DNA of 64,000 bases from an uncultured Bacteroidales bacterium. Lineage in GTDB: Bacteria; Bacteroidota; Bacteroidia; Bacteroidales; P3. Positions 58,756 to 64,000 of this stretch are shown piece after piece. Within the stretch, counting starts at the first letter, position 1; every line of letters starts with the position of its first letter. Where the stretch lies: contig CAKZZD010000017.1 in the NCBI GenBank assembly GCA_937886715.1, positions 113,462 through 177,461 of the forward strand, written 5' to 3'. Made by a program: the position numbers and the translations under genes. The notes beneath the pieces are model-generated. The model worked only from the letters and a program-made list of their open reading frames with translations. It had not been told where the DNA came from and did not search any database.

Positions 58756-58788
58756 GAAGGTGGGAAGAAGGCAGGAAGAAGGTAACAG
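58756..58788. repeat. 11-bp tandem array (family 4)
   Basis: Three consecutive units GAAGGTGGGAA, GAAGGCAGGAA and GAAGGTAACAG. It lies in the 470-base gap 58701-59170 after the unknown gene; the gap also holds the family 2 array at 58839 and the pepD terminator at 59112, and no open frame that looks coding. Confidence 0.7.
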
Positions 58789-58838
58789 GTTGTTATATAG
58801 GAGGTAACAGGGCGGTGAACGCAGTGGTGGGGAAGGAC

Positions 58839-58871
58839 GGGTTGGAGAGGGGTTGGAGAGGGGTTGGAGGG
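58839..58871. repeat. G-rich 11-bp tandem array (family 2, copy 2)
   Basis: GGGTTGGAGAG, GGGTTGGAGAG, GGGTTGGAGGG, followed by GGGCGGG. The same unit as at 28501-28544, 30 kb away. The G-runs could form a quadruplex on the plus strand. Confidence 0.8.
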
Positions 58872-59111
58872 GGGCGGGTGAAGTGGTTGATTTACCGCAT
58901 GTTGCAAAGGCGGAAAAATAGGGCTCTTTTTGGGGCGGAAATGTGACGTGTTTTATCGTTGATGATTGTTGCAAAGTGCACAATGAGAGATGATTGAGCC
59001 AATCCGATGGGCTTTATCGCATGGCTGCGCCCCTACCAGACGGCAGGGAAAGAGGTTTTCAATCGCATAGCCATTTAATTTTTTCTACTTTTCGCCTATT
59101 TCAAAAAAAGA

Positions 59112-59141
59112 AGCAAGGCCTCCGGTGAAGGGGGCCTTGCT
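59112..59141 (-). terminator. Terminator of pepD
   Basis: Stem AGCAAGGCCTCC / GGGGCCTTGCT (one mismatch), 7-base loop, followed on the minus strand by a run of seven T. It lies 29 bases after the pepD stop. Confidence 0.86.
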
Positions 59142-59170
59142 GAGAGTGTGCGTTTGGATGCCAGGAGGAA

Positions 59171-60628
59171 TTATTTCTTCTCCGGCATGGCGGCGAGCGA
59201 TGCCACGAGGAAGTCGTAGAACTTCTTCGTGCTGGGAATGTAGCAGCGCTCGTCGGGGCTGTGCGGGCTCTGCAGGGTGGGGCCGAAGGAGATCATCTCC
59301 ATGTCGGGATATTTGCCGCCGAGCAGGCCGCATTCAAGGCCGGCGTGGATGGCCACGATGGCGGGTTCTTTCTTGTAGAGCTTTTTGTAGGTCTGCTTCA
59401 TGGTTTTGAGCAGCTGGCTGTCCATATTGGGTTTCCAGCCGGGGTATGCGCCGCTGAGGGTGCATTTGCCGCCGCACATTTCAGCGAGGCAGACGAGGCG
59501 CTCGCCGAGGGCATCCTTGGCGGTGTCGACGCTGGAGCGGAGCAGGGCGTGGACCATGAATTTCTTGCTGGCGGTGGTCTTCACGATGGCCAGGTTGAGG
59601 GAGGTTTCGACGAGGCCTTCCATGTCGCGGCTCATGCGGATGACGCCGTTGGGGGCAACCATCATGAGGTTGATGATTTTCTGGGTGTCCTGTTCGGAGA
59701 TGACGGTGGGGTTCATGCGGACGCGCTCGTATTTGGCGAAGAAGTCAGGCTCGACGGCGGCGAGTTCTTTCTTCACCCAGCCGGCCACTTTGTCGAACTC
59801 TTTGAGGATGCACTCCTCGTGGGCCTTGGGCATGGCGATGACGGCTTCGGCGTCGCGGGGGATGGCGTTGCGCATGTTGCCGCCCTCGATGCTGATGATG
59901 CGGATGCCGCACTCGGCCACCCAGCGGAGATGGCGGAAGAGGAGCTTGTTGGCGTTGGCGCGGCCGGTGTTGATTTCCATGCCGCTATGACCGCCCTTGA
60001 GGCCGCCGATGGTGAGGCGATAGGCCACCATGTCTTTGGGAGCACGCTCGGTGGTGTAGGGGATGCTGAGGGAGGCGTCAAGGCCGCCGGCGCAACCGAC
60101 ATAGAGTTCGCCCTCGGTTTCGGAGTCGAGGTTGAGCAGATAGTCGCCGTGCAGTTCGCCCTTCTTGAGGCCGAAAGCGCCGGTCATGCCGGTTTCTTCG
60201 TCGGTGGTGATGAGGGCCTCGAGGGGGCCGTGTTTCACCTCTTTGGAGGTGAAGACGGCCATAATGGCGGCGACGCCCATGCCGTCGTCGGCGCCAAGGG
60301 TGGTGTCGCAAGCATAGACCCAGTCGTCGACGATCTTGGTCTGGATGGGATCTTTCTCAAAATTGAAGACTTTGCCGGCGCGGGCCTGGGGCACCATGTC
60401 CATGTGGGCCTGCAGGACGACGGGGCTGACCTTTTCCATGCCTTTGGTGGCAGGTTTGCTGAGGATCACGTTGCCGACGCCATCGACGCGGCATTCGATC
60501 TTGTTCTTCTTGGCCCAGTTGACAAGGAATTCGCGGACAACCTCTTCGTGTTTAGAGGGACGCGGGCACTGGGTGAGGGCGTGGAAATTGCTCCACAATT
60601 CTTTGGGTTCGAGATCTTTAATTGTCAT
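59171..60628 (-). CDS. pepD: Aminoacyl-histidine dipeptidase (M20C, PepD)
   Basis: 485 residues, the usual length. Metal-site motifs: LQAHMDMVPQ (first His/Asp), GADDGMGVAA (bridging Asp), TTDEETGMTGAFGL (catalytic Glu and ligand), LNLDSETEG, and a C-terminal AIHAGLECG (last His). This is the PepD/M20C arrangement. It hydrolyses Xaa-His and other unspecific dipeptides in the cytoplasm for amino-acid scavenging. It has its own promoter (60676-60707) and terminator (59112-59141) and is divergent from aroQ. Confidence 0.95.
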   Translation of the reverse strand: MTIKDLEPKELWSNFHALTQCPRPSKHEEVVREFLVNWAKKNKIECRVDGVGNVILSKPATKGMEKVSPVVLQAHMDMVPQARAGKVFNFEKDPIQTKIVDDWVYACDTTLGADDGMGVAAIMAVFTSKEVKHGPLEALITTDEETGMTGAFGLKKGELHGDYLLNLDSETEGELYVGCAGGLDASLSIPYTTERAPKDMVAYRLTIGGLKGGHSGMEINTGRANANKLLFRHLRWVAECGIRIISIEGGNMRNAIPRDAEAVIAMPKAHEECILKEFDKVAGWVKKELAAVEPDFFAKYERVRMNPTVISEQDTQKIINLMMVAPNGVIRMSRDMEGLVETSLNLAIVKTTASKKFMVHALLRSSVDTAKDALGERLVCLAEMCGGKCTLSGAYPGWKPNMDSQLLKTMKQTYKKLYKKEPAIVAIHAGLECGLLGGKYPDMEMISFGPTLQSPHSPDERCYIPSTKKFYDFLVASLAAMPEKK

Positions 60629-60675
60629 AATATGATGGTTTTCGTTAATAATTCATTCGGTTCGGAAACAATGTG

Positions 60676-60707
60676 CAAATTTACGGAAGATATTTTGACC
60701 GTGCAAA
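60676..60707 (-). promoter_or_regulatory. Promoter of pepD
   Basis: TAAATTTG (60683-60676) and TTTG (60707-60704) with 20 bp between. Start codon 48 bp downstream. Confidence 0.75.
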
Positions 60708-60792
60708 TTTTTTTTAGCATCGATGGAAAAAGCCGCGCGGCTTCGGATTGTAAAAAAATGGCGCCGGGCGGTGCGGTGTGCGGGAATTTTTG

Positions 60793-60800
60793 TATTTTTG
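60793..60800 (+). promoter_or_regulatory. -7 promoter element of aroQ
   Basis: TATTTTTG 42 bp before the ATG at 60843; it lies inside a longer open frame starting at 60723, which supports the later start. Confidence 0.6.
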
Positions 60801-60842
60801 CGTTTTGGAACAAGCTGCCATGGTTGGCACATAAGGCACAAA

Positions 60843-61286
60843 ATGAAGCGAATAGAGATTATCAATGGGCCGAATCTGAACCTCACGGGCCTGCGCGAGC
60901 CTGAGGTGTACGGATCGAAGACGATGGAGATGATGATGGCCGAGTTGCGGGCGATGTTTCCCGACGTGGCGCTGGGATATTGGCAAAGCAATATCGAGGG
61001 CGAGATAGTGGACCGCATACAGGAGGTGGGCTTTGCCGCCGACGGCCTGATTGTCAATGCCGGAGGCTACAGCCACACGTCGGTGGCCATCCACGATGCC
61101 CTGAAGGCGGTGCCTGCGCCGGCTGTGGAGGTGCATATCAGCAACATTTTTGCGCGCGAAGAATACCGCAGGCATTCGCTTCTGAGCGAGGCCTGTGTGG
61201 GGGTGATCTGCGGATTGGGCCTGCAGGGCTATGAGCTGGCTGTGAGGGCCTTGCTGTCGAGAGGCGTGGCTCCGGAGCGTCGATAA
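60843..61286 (+). CDS. aroQ: 3-dehydroquinate dehydratase, type II
   Basis: 147 residues from MKRIEIINGPNLNLTGLREPEVYG: NGPNLN, then the catalytic Tyr in EVYG, QSNIEGEIVD, NAGGYSHTSVA, EVHISNIFAREEYRRHS (catalytic His and substrate-binding residues) are all present. It converts 3-dehydroquinate to 3-dehydroshikimate in the shikimate pathway. It converges with uvrB, 40 bases apart, with only a weak hairpin between. Single-gene unit. Confidence 0.96.
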   Translation: MKRIEIINGPNLNLTGLREPEVYGSKTMEMMMAELRAMFPDVALGYWQSNIEGEIVDRIQEVGFAADGLIVNAGGYSHTSVAIHDALKAVPAPAVEVHISNIFAREEYRRHSLLSEACVGVICGLGLQGYELAVRALLSRGVAPERR

Positions 61287-61326
61287 TCCCTTTCTTTTTG
61301 AGGAGGCTGCCGCATGAAAAGGGCGG

Positions 61327-63405
61327 CTAGCGGGCGGAGTCGAGGAGCGACTGGAGCTCTTTGATCTCGTCGCGGAAAGTGGCGGCCGCCATGAAGTCGA
61401 GTTCCTTGGCTGCAAGTTGCATTTTGCGTTGGCGTTCGCGTATTTCCTTTCGCAGCTGGTCTTTCGTCATGGCCATCCAGCGCTGTCGATCCTTGTTGGC
61501 AGGGGGCTGGGGTGTGTCGGGTTCGTTGTCGTCTTCGGCAGCCTTGGGTGAGGCGGAGTGAAGGGGAGGCTGATAGTTGTCGGACAGTTCGGCGGCACGC
61601 TCGATGACGCTGGTGGTGCCGATGATGGCATCGGTGGACTTCACGATTTGGCGCGGCACGATGCCGTGTTCCATATTGTATTTGATTTGCTTGTCGCGAT
61701 GGCGGTTGGTGATGTCGATGGCGCGTTGCATGGAGCCTGTGACATGGTCGCCGTAGAGAATGGCGCGGCTGTGGACGTTGCGGGCGGCGCGGCCAATGGT
61801 TTGGATGAGTGCACGGTCGGAGCGAAGAAAACCCTCTTTGTCGGCATCGAGGATGGCGACGAGCGAAACCTCGGGCAGGTCGAGGCCTTCGCGAAGCAGG
61901 TTGACGCCGACGAGCACGTCGAAGACGCCCATGCGAAGGTCGCGCATGATTTCGACGCGTTCCAAGGTGTCGACGTCGGAGTGGATGTATTTGCTGCGTA
62001 TGCCGAGGTTGATCAGGTAGGAGGTCAGTTCCTCGGCCATGCGCTTGGTGAGTGTGGTCACGAGCACCCGTTCGCCTTTGCCGACGACACGTTCAATTTC
62101 GTCGAGGAGGTCGTCGACTTGGCTGACTGCCGGGCGTACCTCGACGACGGGATCGAGCAGGCCGGTGGGCCGGATCACCTGTTCGACGACCACGCCTTCG
62201 GCTTCGGAGAGCTCGTAGTCGGCGGGGGTGGCGCTGATGTAGATGGTCTGGCCGGTGAGCTGGTAGAATTCGTCGTAGGTGAGGGGACGGTTGTCGAGAG
62301 CAGAAGGCAGTCGGAAGCCGTATTCGACGAGCGATGTTTTGCGGCTGCGGTCGCCGCCATACATGGCACCGATTTGGGGCACGGTGACGTGGCTCTCGTC
62401 GATCACGAGCAGGAAATCGTCGGGGAAATAGTCGAGAAGGCAGAAAGGCCGGCTGCCGGGCGCGCGACCGTCGAAGTAGCGGGAGTAGTTTTCGATACCG
62501 GAACAGTAGCCCAGTTCCTGAATCATCTCGAGGTCGTAGTTGACACGTTCTTCAAGGCGTTTGGCTTCGAGGTTCTTGTCGATGCTGCGGAGATAGTCGC
62601 GTCGCTCGTACATGTCGTGCTGTATCTGGAGGATGGCGGATGCCATATTGTCCTTTGACGTCAGGAAGTTGGTGGCGGGATAGATGACCACCTCGTTGAA
62701 GCGTTCGAGGACATGGCCGCTGACAGGGTCGAAGCTGGAGAGCGATTCGACCTCGTCGTCCCAGAAGGAGATGCGATAGCAGAAATCGGCGAAGGAGGGG
62801 TAGATGTCGACGGTGTCGCCTTTGACGCGGAAGCGGCCGTTGATGAATTCGATTTCGTTGCGTACATATTGTCCATCGAGGAGGCGGAGGAGGAGGTCGT
62901 CGCGCCGGATGTGGTCGCCGATGTGTATGGTGACGGTGCCGCGCTTGAACTCGTCGGGGTTGCCGATGCCGTAGATGCAGCTGACGCTGGAGACGACGAT
63001 GACGTCGCGTCGGCCGCTGAGCAGGACGCTGCTGGCGCGGAGGCGCAACTTGTCCAGTTCGTCGTTGATGGCGAGGTCTTTTTCTATATATGTGTTGGTG
63101 GCGGGGATGTAGGCTTCGGGCTGGTAGTAGTCGTAGTAGCTGACGAAATATTCGACGGCGTTGTTCGGGAAGAACTGTTTGAATTCGCCGTAGAGCTGGG
63201 CGGCGAGGGTCTTGTTGTGGCTGAGGACGAGGGTGGGACGCTGCAGCTCGGCGATGACGTTGGCTACGGTGAATGTTTTTCCGCTGCCGGTGACGCCTTG
63301 CAGCACTTGAGCCCGCTGGCCAGAACGGATGCCTTCCACCAGTTGGCGGATGGCCTCGGGTTGGTCGCCCATAGGGGCGAAGTCTGATTTCAGCTGAAAG
63401 TCCAT
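61327..63405 (-). CDS. uvrB: Excinuclease ABC subunit B
   Basis: 692 residues from MDFQLKSDFAPMGDQPEAIRQL. Walker A is LQGVTGSGKTFTVANV; the beta-hairpin region is EYFVSYYDYYQPEAYIPATNTYIEKD; DEAD-like DESHVTVPQIGAMYGGD; helicase C-terminal GVNLLREGLDLPEVSLVAI and QTIGRAARNVHS; and the UvrC-binding UVR motif sits at the C-terminus (RKMQLAAKELDFMAAATFRDEI). It holds damaged DNA for UvrC cutting; mfd in this window feeds the same pathway. The frame stays open upstream to 63774, but that part is the mnmE region read in the wrong frame. Confidence 0.97.
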   Translation of the reverse strand: MDFQLKSDFAPMGDQPEAIRQLVEGIRSGQRAQVLQGVTGSGKTFTVANVIAELQRPTLVLSHNKTLAAQLYGEFKQFFPNNAVEYFVSYYDYYQPEAYIPATNTYIEKDLAINDELDKLRLRASSVLLSGRRDVIVVSSVSCIYGIGNPDEFKRGTVTIHIGDHIRRDDLLLRLLDGQYVRNEIEFINGRFRVKGDTVDIYPSFADFCYRISFWDDEVESLSSFDPVSGHVLERFNEVVIYPATNFLTSKDNMASAILQIQHDMYERRDYLRSIDKNLEAKRLEERVNYDLEMIQELGYCSGIENYSRYFDGRAPGSRPFCLLDYFPDDFLLVIDESHVTVPQIGAMYGGDRSRKTSLVEYGFRLPSALDNRPLTYDEFYQLTGQTIYISATPADYELSEAEGVVVEQVIRPTGLLDPVVEVRPAVSQVDDLLDEIERVVGKGERVLVTTLTKRMAEELTSYLINLGIRSKYIHSDVDTLERVEIMRDLRMGVFDVLVGVNLLREGLDLPEVSLVAILDADKEGFLRSDRALIQTIGRAARNVHSRAILYGDHVTGSMQRAIDITNRHRDKQIKYNMEHGIVPRQIVKSTDAIIGTTSVIERAAELSDNYQPPLHSASPKAAEDDNEPDTPQPPANKDRQRWMAMTKDQLRKEIRERQRKMQLAAKELDFMAAATFRDEIKELQSLLDSAR

Positions 63406-63422
63406 GTGATGAGGCGAAGGGA

Positions 63423-63737
63423 TTATTTGCCGATGCAGAAGCGCGAGAAGATGGAGTCGAGGATGTCGTCGGAGGTGACCTGTCCGGTGATGGTGCCGAG
63501 GTGGTAGAGTGCATCGCGGAGGTCGATGGCCACGAGATCGGCGGGTATGTGGCCGAGGAGTTCGTCGTGGGCGGCGGAGAGGGCGGAACGCATGCGGAGG
63601 AGGGCGTCGCGATGGCGGACATTGGAGAGGAGGATGTCGGAGCGGGAAGCGACGCCGAGGGTGTCGACAAGGGCCTGTCTGAGGCGGTCGAGGCCTTCGC
63701 CTGTGCGGGCGGAGATGAAAAGGCAGGAGCAAATCCT
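63423..63737 (-). pseudogene. mnmE: mnmE, C-terminal 104 codons only (5' part missing)
   Basis: Reading leftward from about 63737 the frame gives LFISARTGEGLDRLRQALVD, then ALYHLGTITGQVTSDDILDS and the terminal IFSRFCIGK. This is the last G-domain strand and C-terminal helices of MnmE, including the essential final Cys of FCIGK. MnmE with MnmG modifies wobble uridine of tRNAs. In frame a TGA occurs at 63740-63738 and the sequence beyond it is unrelated, so the first three quarters of the gene are absent here. This is a rearrangement or an assembly join. It ends 17 bases before the uvrB start. Confidence 0.85.
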
Positions 63738-63774
63738 TCATGTACGCAGTGATTGTTTCGTCATCGTATTTCAT
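63722..63774 (-). CDS. 5' fragment of an unknown gene starting MKYDDETITAYMKD, cut by the mnmE junction
   Basis: An ATG at 63774 preceded by a good Shine-Dalgarno (GGGAG, about 8 bases upstream) opens a frame with roughly 15-17 codons before it runs into mnmE sequence in the wrong frame. A sigma-54-like promoter lies at 63813-63830. The product is not recognised. It could be the start of a mobile-element gene or of a gene from elsewhere in this or another genome. The exact break point lies between about 63722 and 63740. Confidence 0.4.
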
Positions 63775-63812
63775 AGCAAGTCTCCCAAAAAGTAAATTCT
63801 ACGCTAAGTATC

Positions 63813-63830
63813 TAGCAAGTTTCGTGCCAA
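63813..63830 (-). promoter_or_regulatory. Sigma-54-type promoter
   Basis: Minus strand TTGGCACGAAACTTGCTA matches the -24/-12 consensus TGGCACG-N4-TTGCT completely. It lies 38 bases before the ATG at 63774. Confidence 0.7.
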
Positions 63831-63837
63831 CTTGATT

Positions 63838-64000
63838 AAAGAATGCCACGCATGGATGCGTGGAAAAAGGAAAGAGAGAGGTTTCGTCAGAAAATTCTCG
63901 TGCGAATCCAAAAATACATGAATGGATTTTTGGTTCGGAGCGCTCCCCCGCTTCGCGGGTCGGGTGTTTCGCCCTTCGCTCGCGCTCATTGTTCCGCTTC
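63838..64000. other. Structured non-coding stretch at the window end, unlike the rest
   Basis: Holds three short hairpins: CCACGCAT/ATGCGTGG (63846-63863), CCAAAAAT/ATTTTTGG (63908-63933), and a CCCGC/GCGGG stem near 63948-63960. No Bacteroidota-type promoter or recognisable frame. Base usage and Shine-Dalgarno use differ from the neighbouring genes. Confidence 0.5.

Noticed and set aside
63406..63774. N-terminal extension of UvrB up to 63774
   Set aside because: Arg/Pro/His-rich translation typical of a wrong frame; the same bases encode the MnmE C-terminus in another frame, and UvrB has its standard start at 63405.
63804..63989. 61-codon minus-strand frame at the window end
   Set aside because: It runs through three hairpins and the sigma-54-like promoter, shows no conserved pattern and is probably non-coding.

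Overview
The window comes from a GC-rich member of the Bacteroidota, most likely order Bacteroidales. The evidence is: many Bacteroidota-type promoters (-7 TAnnTTTG, several with a -33 TTTG at 17-21 bp); a PorX response regulator and a secreted protein with a type 9 secretion (T9SS) C-terminal signal; a GldF-GldG-like protein; a SusD-free but OMP_b-brl-type outer membrane protein; lipid A synthesis (LpxB); and a single-chain glycyl-tRNA synthetase. No rRNA, tRNA, CRISPR array or complete insertion sequence was seen.

Layout. 1-7.7 kb: end-truncated RNase Z, an SSS-family symporter, an M20 amidohydrolase, a DUF2490 protein, a large beta-helical lipoprotein and glyQS. 7.8-16.4 kb (minus): M16 peptidase, secreted C1 peptidase, mfd, rpmF and a DUF177 protein. 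16.6-28.2 kb (minus): one tightly packed probable operon, read from an M28-like protein that has lost its zinc ligands through GldFG, DUF4340, surE, a small membrane protein, lpxB, SpoIID-like, thioredoxin-like, ftsY and rimO, with five ATGA stop/start overlaps or near-contacts. 28.6-34.4 kb: OmpA-like lipoprotein, ClC channel, then a minus-strand surface polysaccharide group (Wzz-like, O-antigen ligase, NlpC/P60).

34.8-42.1 kb (plus): an eight-gene operon joining an outer membrane beta-barrel protein, a YbjQ protein, an ABC exporter with two paralogous permeases, two lipoproteins and a YtrA-type GntR regulator. An 18-bp perfect palindrome sits on its predicted transcription start. This is the best candidate for a little-described system here. 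42.2-47.9 kb (minus): yidC, nhaD, a DUF1402-like protein and two small lipoproteins. 48.3-58.7 kb (plus): a T9SS cargo protein, a beta-CASP nuclease, porX, a glycosyltransferase, hflX, a polysaccharide flippase, a small lipoprotein, a radical SAM enzyme and an unknown. 59.2-63.7 kb: pepD, aroQ, uvrB, and the last 104 codons of mnmE, which is cut off by a junction with unrelated DNA that carries a sigma-54-like promoter.

The longer intergenic gaps are not empty. They carry two to four families of short tandem arrays, all with an 11-bp period. One family (unit AACAGTCGTAC) forms long hairpins around a shared centre at four sites and a half-copy at a fifth.
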